A DNA stretch of 64,000 bases from Oligoflexus sp. (GTDB lineage Bacteria; Bdellovibrionota_B; Oligoflexia; Oligoflexales; Oligoflexaceae): the NCBI RefSeq assembly GCF_035712445.1, contig NZ_DASTAT010000097.1, forward strand, positions 97,022 through 161,021. The letters run 5' to 3'. The notes under the pieces were generated by a model that had not been told where the DNA came from, ran no database searches, and saw nothing but the letters and a program-made list of their open reading frames with translations. Position numbers and translations under genes: made by a program. Each line of letters opens with the position of its first letter. Within the stretch, counting starts at the first letter, position 1. Of the stretch, positions 44,988 through 53,408 are shown one piece after another.

Positions 44988-46861
44988 TGGAAAAACTCCT
45001 GGAGCTGCAGAGTTTTATCGCCAATCGCTACGCGAATTCCATTGCCGAGCTTTTGGTTTTTTGCTGCCTTCTGGCCGGACTTTTTCTTTATCTGCATGGC
45101 CGCCGGCATCGGCAGGGCCGCCGCGATCGAGGTGCTATTCCGCTTGTGATCGGCGGCTGGGGTTCACGCGGCAAGTCCGGGACGGAGCGTTTGAAAGCAG
45201 CTCTTTTCAATGCGATGGGGCGCTCGTTGCTCTGTAAAACCACGGGCTGTGAGCCTGTCCTTCTTTATGGAAGACGCTTCGGACCTTTGGAGGAAATTCC
45301 GCTGCATAGGCCCTATGACAAGGCCACGATCTGGGAGCAGCTCGATGTTCTGCATATCGCCGCCGAGGCCAAAGTGGATGTTTTTCTTTGGGAATGCATG
45401 GGACTGAATCCTGAGTACGTGCGGCTGATGCAGGATGATTGGATGCAGGATGATATTGCCACGATCACCAACACTTATCCCGACCACGAAGATATTCAGG
45501 GTCCATCGGGCATGGATGTCGCGGAATCCATAGCCAGCTTCATTCCCCAAAAGGGGCAGCTGCTGACCAGCGAGCAGCTGATGTATCCCCTTTTGGAAAA
45601 ACGGTCCCGGGAAAAAGGAACAGCCATCGGTCGGCCCAACGCCTTTGATATGTTTTCGATCACCGACGAGGTGCTGAAACGTTTTCCCTATAATGAGCAT
45701 CCGCATAATATCGCTCTGATCCTGGCCCTTGCTCGCAAACTCGGCGTGTCTCAGGATTATGCCCTGAAAGAGATGGCTGATCGCATCAAACCGGACATCG
45801 GCGTTTTGCGGGTCTATCCGCGAGTCAGTCTGCGGGGACGCACCCTGGAATTTTCCAACGGTTTTTCGGCCAACGAAAAATTCGGCTGTGTGAGCAACTG
45901 GCAAAGGCTTGGCCTGGATAAGTTGACTCTGGCCGACGCGCCCAAAGTCTGGCTGACGGCTCTTGTGAATAATCGCGAGGATCGGGTGACCCGAAGCCAG
46001 GTCTTCGCCCAGGTTTTGGTTCAGGATCTTGATCTGGATCAGATGTTTGTTGTGGGCACCAACATTGAAGGATTTGAAAGTTTCTTCGAAGACGCAGTGA
46101 GCAGCCAGATGAAAGAGCTGGATCTTTCCACGCGTGAAGCCGCTCATCAGACTCTGATGGAATATGGACGACGCCTTCGCATTCCGGAAACTCAGGCCAT
46201 CCTTGATAAACGCGTCATGGGTCTTCCCGCCACGAATGCGATCACGCAGAGTTTTCTCGAATGGCAGAGCCTGCGCGAGGAGCTGGTGAATTCTTCGTAT
46301 ACAGCGGCCCTGGGTGACAAGATTCGGAACTTCCTGCGGCAGAGCTTTCGCAAAAAGCTGGTCACAGTTCCGTCTCACACCGATGCCGTCACGCTTTTGA
46401 ATCTGATCGTCGAGGCCACGCCTCACGGTTTTGACAATCAGATGCATGGCATGCAGAACATCAAAGGCATCGGCCTTTTGTGGCTGGAGCTTTGGGAGCA
46501 GATGGTCCAGCTGGAAAAGCAGCGTCGGCTCACAGGCGCGTCTTCTGCCGAATTGCGTGATTTCGCAAGTCGCATGAAGATGCTCGATAATCCACTTTGC
46601 GCCGCGTTGCTGCAGGAGGAGCAGACGGCTTCGAGCCCTGCCGCGGATCAGCAGAAGGTGCTCATGCCCCAGGAAAGCGCCGGTAAAAATTCTCAGCTGC
46701 GTTTGGCATCAACGGCCCGGCAGAAGATCAGGCATCTGGTCAGGCCGAATCACGAGATGCTGCGGTCACGGCGGATCAAGGCTGTGTATCGGAATCTGGC
46801 GCGTGGACGCTGTTCGGCTGCGGAAGCCACGGCAGCGATTCGGCAGGCGCAGGGGAATTGA
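44984..46861 (+). CDS. PgsB/CapB-like amide ligase (Mur-ligase superfamily)
   Basis: A 625-residue protein. One membrane helix (about 21-38, AELLVFCCLLAGLFLYLHG) is followed by the P-loop GGWGSRGKSGT (57-67). Then come VDVFLWECMGLNPEYV, matching the PgsB ECMAVxP motif, and ITNTYPDHEDIQGP, matching TNVREDHMD. PgsB adds glutamate to the growing gamma-linked chain using ATP at the membrane. Bacillus PgsB is about 390 residues; here about 200 extra C-terminal residues, mostly helical and basic at the end (RHLVRPNHEMLRSRRIKAVYR), are added. It closes the operon and is followed by a terminator. Whether the monomer is glutamate cannot be told. Confidence 0.85.
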   Translation: MMEKLLELQSFIANRYANSIAELLVFCCLLAGLFLYLHGRRHRQGRRDRGAIPLVIGGWGSRGKSGTERLKAALFNAMGRSLLCKTTGCEPVLLYGRRFGPLEEIPLHRPYDKATIWEQLDVLHIAAEAKVDVFLWECMGLNPEYVRLMQDDWMQDDIATITNTYPDHEDIQGPSGMDVAESIASFIPQKGQLLTSEQLMYPLLEKRSREKGTAIGRPNAFDMFSITDEVLKRFPYNEHPHNIALILALARKLGVSQDYALKEMADRIKPDIGVLRVYPRVSLRGRTLEFSNGFSANEKFGCVSNWQRLGLDKLTLADAPKVWLTALVNNREDRVTRSQVFAQVLVQDLDLDQMFVVGTNIEGFESFFEDAVSSQMKELDLSTREAAHQTLMEYGRRLRIPETQAILDKRVMGLPATNAITQSFLEWQSLREELVNSSYTAALGDKIRNFLRQSFRKKLVTVPSHTDAVTLLNLIVEATPHGFDNQMHGMQNIKGIGLLWLELWEQMVQLEKQRRLTGASSAELRDFASRMKMLDNPLCAALLQEEQTASSPAADQQKVLMPQESAGKNSQLRLASTARQKIRHLVRPNHEMLRSRRIKAVYRNLARGRCSAAEATAAIRQAQGN

Positions 46862-46863
46862 AA

Positions 46864-46888
46864 AGGAGGCCCGAAATCCAGGCCTCCT
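46864..46888. terminator. Bidirectional terminator after the Pgs-like operon
   Basis: AGGAGGCC and GGCCTCCT form an 8-bp perfect stem around a 9-base loop. An AAAA run directly before it gives a T-run for minus-strand transcripts of the convergent lipoprotein gene; a T7 run follows some 15 bases later on the plus strand. Confidence 0.7.
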
Positions 46889-46908
46889 CGTTAGGAATGC
46901 CTGTTTTT

Positions 46909-47463
46909 TTAGAGAGAGGAGCCAGCGTCAGGGATGCTCGAAATCAGCTCGGTCTTGACGACTTTGGCGTCGAAGTACCAGCAGCTCGAAGCGCCCTCAA
47001 GCTTTTCCACTTCATCGTTCTTCACGACCTTGGCGAGTTCGACGACGGCGCCTTCACGGCTCAGTATCGTGACTTCACGATCGACGACATTGGTTTGCAG
47101 ACGGCGCACTTGAGTATCGGTGCGGATCGCGATGTTCGACAGAGATTCGTCCTGGGTGGTATCACACTTCAGGGTGTACTTCACGGTGACGAGAGTGGGC
47201 GAACCACTTTCTTCAGAGATCAGTTGTGTGGCGGGATTATACGAGCAAATCAGCGAGGTTGATGTCAGCTTCTTGCAGTCCATCATGTTATCTTCCTGAG
47301 CGGCTTCTTCCTGCTGAGCAGGGCTGGCGAAGATAGCCTGGGGAGCGGGAGCTGCACTGACGTTCGCGTCCTTGGCCGCATCCTGATCTTTCGATGATTG
47401 CGAGCCACAGGCAGCGGTCAAAGCGAGAGCCAGGAACCCAGTCATCACAGATGCTTTTTTCAT
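46909..47463 (-). CDS. Hypothetical lipoprotein
   Basis: A 184-residue lipoprotein (signal MKKASVMTGFLALALTAAC, Cys19). A disordered Ala/Gln/Asp linker (about 20-60) is followed by a compact domain with four cysteines (MMDCKKL, SLICSY, TLKCDTT, SSCWYF) that could form two disulfides. No family recognised. AAGGA ribosome-binding site. Convergent with the Pgs-like operon and divergent from the 47785 gene. Confidence 0.65.
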   Translation of the reverse strand: MKKASVMTGFLALALTAACGSQSSKDQDAAKDANVSAAPAPQAIFASPAQQEEAAQEDNMMDCKKLTSTSLICSYNPATQLISEESGSPTLVTVKYTLKCDTTQDESLSNIAIRTDTQVRRLQTNVVDREVTILSREGAVVELAKVVKNDEVEKLEGASSCWYFDAKVVKTELISSIPDAGSSL

Positions 47464-47784
47464 GAGTTTTCCTTTTTATGATTGTGTGAGCGTGAAACGT
47501 TTCAAAGTTACATTTGCATAACGCAGTTCATAAAAAAAGAGGATTTGAGCTTGAAAAAATAAAAACAAAATTTGCTGCCATGGAGGATTTGAGCGACATC
47601 TCTTTTGATGAAATATTTTTGACCAAGCCTTTGGAAAATTTTGCGTGAAGATTGCGGGGTAAGATAACCAGGCGGAAAATGCCGGCCCTAAATGCGTGTG
47701 ATTCTGGCCTTTGGCCTCAAGATCGCCGCCCATTCGTCGATGAATACCAACACATTTTGCTCAAATTGCAGATGGGAGTTGGAC
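47464..47784. promoter_or_regulatory. Divergent AT-rich intergenic region
   Basis: About 320 bases with strong A/T runs near 47520-47580, between a minus-strand lipoprotein and a plus-strand secreted protein. It should hold both promoters. No RNA gene seen. Confidence 0.35.
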
Positions 47785-48513
47785 ATGCGACGATTGTTGA
47801 AAGGGTTTCTCCCGCTTTTCGGGATCATGCCTTTTTCCAGTTGGGCTTTGGCGCAGAATTCTTTTGTCTTCGAGAAAGAAGCCTATTTTTTGGAGAATGC
47901 CGCACAGGCTTCGGGATTGCCTTTTGAATTGCAGGGAGAATTCTATTATAGGCCTGGCAGCGGTATCGTTATCACGGCTCCCCATGGTGACTTTGATATA
48001 GGCACCTATGAAATCGTGCGGCAGCTCTGCGATCGTCATCCCAAGTGGAGCTGCATCCTGGCCATGCAGTTTCGCGGCCGAGGGAATGCAGCGCAACCCT
48101 TCAATGTGAATCGGCCCACGCTTTTGGATGATGATGATTGCGAAAGGCCCAACCCCCTGGCTAAGCGCGTCTTCACAGCCTGGATGGAAAAAGTCAAACG
48201 CGTCCGTCCACGCTTCTATGTTGAAATCCATGGCAATGTTCGCGAGGACAGCGCTGCGCATATCGAAGTGGCCCATAAAGGATTCAATCCCGAGACCCTG
48301 AAAGGCCTTTTGAGAAATCCCATCTTTGCCGTGGAAGGTGTGGATGATGTCTGGTTCCGCGCCTCGCAGAACAAAGCCTGCGGTTCCATGCAGACGGTGG
48401 ACAAGGCCCTGCATTTTGAATTGCCGGCGTCCCTGCGGCTCACAGCGGAAGGTCGGGAGTCGGCCTTCGGGATTCTGGAAACTGCGCTTGTGAATGTGCT
48501 GCCCCTGGAATGA
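47785..48513 (+). CDS. Secreted putative metal-hydrolase, paralogue of the Pgs-operon lipoprotein
   Basis: A 242-residue exported protein; signal peptide ends near SWALAQ. I choose the ATG at 47785, which has GGGAG six bases upstream; longer in-frame starts give an unlikely N-terminus. Motifs ITAPHGDFDIGTYEIVRQLC (about 63-82), FYVEIHGNV and LHFELPASLR match those of the lipoprotein at 38246. The family may be close to N-formylglutamate amidohydrolase/PghP-like zinc hydrolases; this is inference. It sits about 0.9 kb past the polymer operon, with its own promoter, so it could be a soluble counterpart that degrades the same polymer. Confidence 0.6.
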   Translation: MRRLLKGFLPLFGIMPFSSWALAQNSFVFEKEAYFLENAAQASGLPFELQGEFYYRPGSGIVITAPHGDFDIGTYEIVRQLCDRHPKWSCILAMQFRGRGNAAQPFNVNRPTLLDDDDCERPNPLAKRVFTAWMEKVKRVRPRFYVEIHGNVREDSAAHIEVAHKGFNPETLKGLLRNPIFAVEGVDDVWFRASQNKACGSMQTVDKALHFELPASLRLTAEGRESAFGILETALVNVLPLE

Positions 48514-48519
48514 GGGGCA
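48500..48519 (+). terminator. Hairpin at the end of the 47785 gene
   Basis: TGCCCCT and AGGGGCA form a 7-bp stem with a 6-base loop; the stem includes the stop codon region. GGTTTTGG follows. Possible terminator between convergent genes. Confidence 0.45.
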
Positions 48520-48534
48520 GGTTTTGGATTCTTG

Positions 48535-49293
48535 TCAGAACGGTTTTTGAATGGAAAGACCCACGGTCGGACCGCTGCCCTTGGGCGTTGGAGCTACGAA
48601 AACGCCTATTTTACTGCGCTCTTCCTCTCGTAATTCCTGAGCAAGCGCCGAGGCGTCTTCACGCGGGGTTTCGGTCTTCGGGCTTTCGCTGAAATCCATC
48701 TCGCGCTCTTTCTTTTTCTTCTTGCTGCCGCCTTTGCCGGATCCCAGTGTGCTGAAGGGATCGAAGACGGCTTCCACGACACCGGCCGTATAAAGCGCGA
48801 AAAAACCCAGCAAAGCCATGCTCGCCTGCTGCTGCGCCTGCAGCGTGAATTTTTCGTTCTGATCCAGGAAAGCCACGATCGCGGGATCGCTTCCGGCGGT
48901 GGCGGTGTTCACGCCGCGCATCACGTCGGCGGCATCGGCATTGGAGGTGCGCACGGCGTTGCTGCGTTCATAGTACATCAAAAGAAAGCCGGCCTGGGCT
49001 GTAGCCAGAGTGGTTCCCAGAATTGTCTTGTCGCGTTCGAACTGGCCGACGCCAAACGGCAGAAGATAGGAATAGGAGAAGTTTTTGGCTTTTTTCTTCT
49101 CGCCGCTGAAACCTTCGCTTCTTCCGGTTTTCGAGGGACGACGATCCACGCGGGCGAGATCGCTTTGTTTCACCACGGGTATCGGGGTTTTAACAGGGGT
49201 TTTGACGGGAGTTTGCGCGATGACGGGACAGGCCAGCGCCCAGGTCATCAGAGCGAAGAGTGCAGCCATCCGCCGCATTCTATGAAACATCAT
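48535..49293 (-). CDS. Hypothetical exported membrane protein
   Basis: A 252-residue protein with a signal peptide ending near VIAQ, a short PVKTPVKTP repeat, then two hydrophobic helices (about 83-105, TILGTTLATAQAGFLLMYY; about 155-175, ASMALLGFFALYTAGVV). Between and after them are a charged KKKKKERE cluster and an acidic tail. The final VGLSIQKPF could be a membrane strand. The YLLPFGVGQFE phrase resembles DUF5683-like proteins, but the assignment is weak. GAGGAGG ribosome-binding site. Confidence 0.55.
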   Translation of the reverse strand: MMFHRMRRMAALFALMTWALACPVIAQTPVKTPVKTPIPVVKQSDLARVDRRPSKTGRSEGFSGEKKKAKNFSYSYLLPFGVGQFERDKTILGTTLATAQAGFLLMYYERSNAVRTSNADAADVMRGVNTATAGSDPAIVAFLDQNEKFTLQAQQQASMALLGFFALYTAGVVEAVFDPFSTLGSGKGGSKKKKKEREMDFSESPKTETPREDASALAQELREEERSKIGVFVAPTPKGSGPTVGLSIQKPF

Positions 49294-49505
49294 GTATTCC
49301 TCCTCAACTGAACAGAGTGAATTTCCATCGGGCAGCTGAGTGCATACTTAAGCGGCAGAGTGCAGCGTGGTTTTGGGAAAGCGCAATTTGTCGAGGGACC
49401 AAGCTGAATAAGCCATGAATTTCCCAGGGTTCGTGTGGAAAATTTAAAGGTTTTCCCCAGGGCTCCGACAACCTTTATGGACGTCCGGTATAGAGGAACA
49501 AGGAA

Positions 49506-49769
49506 ATGAAATTACGGCACGGCTTAACTTATTTCCTGTTAGTAATAATTTCCTGCGCCTGCGGTTCGCCCTTCAATCCCTCGCAAACCCATGAAAAAAG
49601 AAAGAACACCGAGACCCCGCGGAAGGTGGTGCGGCTGGAATATGCAGCATCGCTGGAGCCTTCGGTGGATAAAAGCGGAGTTCTGATCATTCCCGGGCAG
49701 CGGCTGGAACGCTGGTCGGGTCGGACGTTTGTGGGCAGCAGTGGTTTTGATGTCGTGCCCGTCGATTGA
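49506..49769 (+). CDS. Small lipoprotein
   Basis: An 87-residue lipoprotein; signal LTYFLLVIISCAC gives a Cys near 17-19. The mature part is a basic linker then a beta-like segment (VVRLEYAASLEPSVDKSGVLII). AAGGA ribosome-binding site very close to the ATG. It lies 14 bases upstream of the metalloprotease gene and probably shares its operon. No family recognised. Confidence 0.55.
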   Translation: MKLRHGLTYFLLVIISCACGSPFNPSQTHEKRKNTETPRKVVRLEYAASLEPSVDKSGVLIIPGQRLERWSGRTFVGSSGFDVVPVD

Positions 49770-49783
49770 GAAGGTGGAGTGCT

Positions 49784-51871
49784 GTGAGATTTCTTGGGTT
49801 CATCCTGATCGCTCTTGTCGCCTGCGGCCGTCCTTACGAAAGGAAGGCCGGGCCCGAGACGCCGTTGGAAGAACTCATGGACCGGGGTCGATTTCATCGC
49901 TTTATGCCGCGGCAGCCTTTGGAGAGTTTATCCCTGCTTGGGAATACTGCGGAAATCCATGCCGTCCAGCAGCTTGGGGACAGCCCTTATGCGTCGTGGA
50001 TCCAGTTTGATACGCGGATGATGCCCGATCTTCAGATGATGGAATTGGAAGAGCAGCTGCCGGTGGTGGCGGAACGTTATGGTTCGATGCTGAGTGACTT
50101 GAAGGCGGGAGAATGGGAACACGCGGTGCGCTTCGTTCGACAGGATGAAGGACGCGTGTTTTTGAATTATGAACGGAAGGTTCAGGGTCTCACGGTGCGG
50201 GATAATGTTCTGCAGCTGGTTTTTGTGCGGCAGGCAGATGGCGCTTATCGGATGAGTGAGATTCAAAGCAATATCACCGGTCCCGCTCCGCGGGATGACG
50301 GTCGGCGCGGGGATGACGGTCGGCGCGGGGATGACGGAACGACCGGCGGAAAGCAAGGCGCCGCTGGACGGGATGAAGCCATCGCCTGGCTCGAAGACCT
50401 CACAGGTCGCAGCGATCTGGTGGTGGAACGCATCGAACAGGAATGGATCCCCTTTTTAGAGGAAGGCCGTTTCCATTGGCAGAAGGCTACGGTGTATGAG
50501 TGGAGCATGGACGGCGAACATTATCAGGCGACGCTCCTGCCTGAAGAAGCCGTCTGGCTCGACGCCTGGGCGCTTTCGGTGCATGCGAAACCTATTTTAA
50601 CCCGCGCTTTGAAACGATCCTATGCCGAAGACGGCCCGCGCGACTATCCTTTATCCTTCAGTGCCGCGAATGGAGCCGAAGGCAATTTTATCCTGGGCGC
50701 AGAAGCCTGGATGCCCGCAGGCGTGAAACCGACGAGCGTGGGACTCACCGGCCCAAGGGCCATGATTTTCGATAACCTTGCGGCCGAGACCCTAACGCTG
50801 GCCGGACTTCAGGAAACGACCGACAGTTTTTTCCTTCCCGATGACAGCTCGCGACTTGCCGCCGTGAATGCCTTCGTGTCGGTACAACGAATCAACCGCT
50901 ACGCGCGGCAGTTTTTAACCGATCAGGATGTTCCCTTCCTCGGCCAGGCGCTGGTCGTGAACGTGAACCTCGCCGATCAATCCTGCAATGCCTTCTATTC
51001 GCCGAAGCAGAGAAAAATGCTTTTGTATAAGGAGGGCAAAGGTTGTGCGAATATGGCCCTTTTGAATGATGTCATCTATCACGAATGGGGTCACGCCCTG
51101 GATGATCATGTCGGTCGCAATCCCGGCATCCGCGATCCCGCCTTTTCCGAAGGCCTTGCTGATGTGGTATCCGCTTACTTCAATAGCGATCCCGCTATAG
51201 CCCCGTATTTTGTCTTCGATGATCCGACGCCCATTCGCGATCTCACCGAGACGCGCAATTACCCGGATGACATCGGTCCTATGCATTATGAAGGCGGGAT
51301 CATCTCCAGCACCTTCTGGGAATTGCGCCAGGCCCTGATCGAACGTTACGGAGCCACGCGCGGCGCCCATGATGCCGGTCGCCTTTTCTTCCGCCATCTT
51401 TTGGCCGTGGATTCCTATCTGGAAAGTTACGCGGCTGTTCTGCGCATTGATGACAATGACAGCAATCCGGCCACGCCGGGTCCCAATCATTGTCTTATTA
51501 ATACGGTCTTTGCCCGCCATGGCCTGACCACCGCCGAACCTTGCGAGGACAGCGTGGCAACCCTGCCGCCTGCGGCGACCACCCTGAATCTCGCCCTTCT
51601 GGATGCAGGCCCCGAGGAAAACGCCGTGCACGTCCTGGCCTCGGCACCCAGTGCAGAAGCCATGGCCCTTTGCCTCGGCGCACGAGCGGTCTGCGACGCG
51701 AACAAAGCCTCCTGGATTCCCCTGCAGGCGATCGGTCGTCATCCCGATCGCGCCTTCTTTATGAGCACAACACCTCTCCTCCTTCCCTCACTCACTCAGG
51801 TCACGCTGATGCGACTCAGCAGCACCGGCGAACGGGTTGACAGCCGCGAGTTGAAAATTTTTGCCAAGTAG
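49784..51871 (+). CDS. HExxH zinc metalloprotease lipoprotein
   Basis: A 695-residue lipoprotein (lipobox LIALVAC, Cys near 14). The catalytic core is IYHEWGHALDDH near residue 431 with FSEGLADVVSAY near 454, giving the two His and the downstream Glu of the gluzincin group (thermolysin/M36-like). The N-terminal half resembles a FTP/PepSY-type propeptide region (LNYERKVQGLTVRDNVLQLVF). A run of Asp/Gly/Arg from a DNA repeat sits near residues 171-184. The GTG at 49784 has AAGGTGGAG upstream, so I prefer it to a TTG at 49766. It probably degrades proteins at the cell surface or in the periplasm. Confidence 0.78.
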   Translation: MRFLGFILIALVACGRPYERKAGPETPLEELMDRGRFHRFMPRQPLESLSLLGNTAEIHAVQQLGDSPYASWIQFDTRMMPDLQMMELEEQLPVVAERYGSMLSDLKAGEWEHAVRFVRQDEGRVFLNYERKVQGLTVRDNVLQLVFVRQADGAYRMSEIQSNITGPAPRDDGRRGDDGRRGDDGTTGGKQGAAGRDEAIAWLEDLTGRSDLVVERIEQEWIPFLEEGRFHWQKATVYEWSMDGEHYQATLLPEEAVWLDAWALSVHAKPILTRALKRSYAEDGPRDYPLSFSAANGAEGNFILGAEAWMPAGVKPTSVGLTGPRAMIFDNLAAETLTLAGLQETTDSFFLPDDSSRLAAVNAFVSVQRINRYARQFLTDQDVPFLGQALVVNVNLADQSCNAFYSPKQRKMLLYKEGKGCANMALLNDVIYHEWGHALDDHVGRNPGIRDPAFSEGLADVVSAYFNSDPAIAPYFVFDDPTPIRDLTETRNYPDDIGPMHYEGGIISSTFWELRQALIERYGATRGAHDAGRLFFRHLLAVDSYLESYAAVLRIDDNDSNPATPGPNHCLINTVFARHGLTTAEPCEDSVATLPPAATTLNLALLDAGPEENAVHVLASAPSAEAMALCLGARAVCDANKASWIPLQAIGRHPDRAFFMSTTPLLLPSLTQVTLMRLSSTGERVDSRELKIFAK
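50294..50337 (+). repeat. 18-bp tandem repeat inside the metalloprotease gene
   Basis: The unit GATGACGGTCGGCGCGGG occurs twice in tandem (50294-50311, 50312-50329) plus 8 more bases. It encodes DDGRRG repeats between the propeptide-like region and the rest. The length is a multiple of 3, so copy number can change without a frameshift. Confidence 0.85.
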
Positions 51872-51993
51872 TTGAGCATCCCTTCTGGTCATCTGTAAAT
51901 TCGTATGGTAAAAAACCGAGGACTGGTATTTTCCGCGTTTTGATATAAAGTACGTGGGCCTTGAAGAATTTGTTGTAAGGGAGTCATTAAATT

Positions 51994-52371
51994 ATGACGG
52001 AAGTAGCTCAGGAAAAGGAAACTGGAAAAAAAGGCAAAGCCGCCGCTGCCGCCGCTGCCGCACAGGACGATGCCGCTGAGTCTGCGGATACCCGCGCGGG
52101 CGCGCAGGCCGCTGGCAAGAAAATCCGCCTGACTCTGGCTGAAGATGATAATGCTGCTCTGGCCCAATTCCAGACCGCTCTGAAAGATCGCGGCGTCAAG
52201 GGCGTGGAACTCAGTGACATCGTCACCGAAGCTCTGGCCACAGTTCCCCAGGAATGGTGGGATGCCAAGATTGAAGAGCTGACTCCGTTTGAATATAAAC
52301 TGCATGCAGCCCTCGGCAATCCTGAAATGCGCGCCAAGCTGATGTCTTTGCTTGATGGCAAGAAAGCCTGA
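51994..52371 (+). CDS. Small cytoplasmic hypothetical protein with poly-Ala linker
   Basis: A 125-residue protein with a charged, Ala-rich disordered lead (KGKAAAAAAAAQDD) and a compact C-terminal helical part from about 42 (KIRLTLAEDDNAALAQFQTALKD, VELSDIVTEALATVP). The strand-then-helices order is reminiscent of ribbon-helix-helix-like folds, but this is weak. A TATAAA lies near 51944 as a possible -10 box, and AAGGGAG precedes the ATG. The TSUP transporter gene starts 2 bases after its stop. Confidence 0.6.
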   Translation: MTEVAQEKETGKKGKAAAAAAAAQDDAAESADTRAGAQAAGKKIRLTLAEDDNAALAQFQTALKDRGVKGVELSDIVTEALATVPQEWWDAKIEELTPFEYKLHAALGNPEMRAKLMSLLDGKKA

Positions 52372-52373
52372 GA

Positions 52374-53318
52374 TTGAGCGATTGGATTGCGGCATTACCC
52401 ATTGCACCGACCTGGCTGGTCCTGCTCGGACTGGCTATTGGTGTATTGAGCGGACTTTTAGGTGTGGGCGGCGGCATACTCATGACGCCCGCTCTGCATA
52501 TTCTGGGTCTGTCGATGCCCATGGCTGTGGCCACAACTCTGACGCAAATGGTCGGCGCTTCCCTCTCGGGTTCCTTCAAACATCTTCGCAATAAAAATGT
52601 CTCGCTGCCTTTGGCTTTGATCTTCGGCATTCCCGGTATGGTCGGCATGCATGTGGGACGCGTAATCATGAGTGCCTGGGCGAAACAGGTGCATGCCGAC
52701 GAAGGTCTCAGCTGGCTCTATATGGGACTGATGGCCTATCTGGGTGTGTCCATGCTGCGGAAATTGCGGAAGGGGCAATCCGGTGAATCCAAGGCCCCCA
52801 TGCAGGGTTGGTGGACGCGCGGCCCGTCGGTGACCATGCGCGGTCATCCTCATGCGATTCCGCTCCTGGCTCCGGCCGTGGTCGGTTTTTTGGTGGGTAT
52901 ACTTTCCGCGCTGACAGGCCTGGGTGGTGGGTTTTTCTATATCCCGGCCTTTGTCTTCCTCGGCGGCTGCAGTATCAAGGAAGCGGTTGGCACCAGCCTT
53001 GCGACCGTGTTTCTGTCGAGCGCCTATGGAGCGCTCGCCTATGGTGCCGCCGGTCTATCGAATGTCCCCATCGCCCTTCTTTTGATGATCGGCGCGATCG
53101 GTGGAGCCCAGCTCGGCGCGTCGTTGGCTCATCGTTCACGCAATGAGAGCCTGCAGCTCCTCTTTGTCCTTTTGATCTTTGCCGCTCTCGGCTCCATGCT
53201 GCTCAAGCGCTTGCATTATGATCTGACCGCGCACATCCTGCTTTTCGGCAGCGGCCTTCTATTGATTGTGATCGCCCTCTTCAAGGTTTTGAAACCCCGG
53301 CGTAAACCAACATCCTGA
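52374..53318 (+). CDS. TSUP (TauE/SafE) family transporter
   Basis: A 314-residue inner-membrane protein with about eight helices in two repeats. The repeat signatures are GVLSGLLGVGGGILMTPAL (about 23-41) and GILSALTGLGGGFFYIPAF (about 172-190), each followed by AVATTLTQM or AVGTSLATVF. TSUP proteins move sulfite, sulfoacetate or other organic anions. Substrate here unknown. TTG start 2 bases after the previous gene, indicating coupling. Confidence 0.88.
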   Translation: MSDWIAALPIAPTWLVLLGLAIGVLSGLLGVGGGILMTPALHILGLSMPMAVATTLTQMVGASLSGSFKHLRNKNVSLPLALIFGIPGMVGMHVGRVIMSAWAKQVHADEGLSWLYMGLMAYLGVSMLRKLRKGQSGESKAPMQGWWTRGPSVTMRGHPHAIPLLAPAVVGFLVGILSALTGLGGGFFYIPAFVFLGGCSIKEAVGTSLATVFLSSAYGALAYGAAGLSNVPIALLLMIGAIGGAQLGASLAHRSRNESLQLLFVLLIFAALGSMLLKRLHYDLTAHILLFGSGLLLIVIALFKVLKPRRKPTS

Positions 53319-53408
53319 TTATTTTTGGACTGCAAAACCTGCCCATCCTGGCCTTTCCAGGCCCATGCTAGACTGAAAGCAAAGACATATTCCTGTCGCG
53401 AGGTAGGC

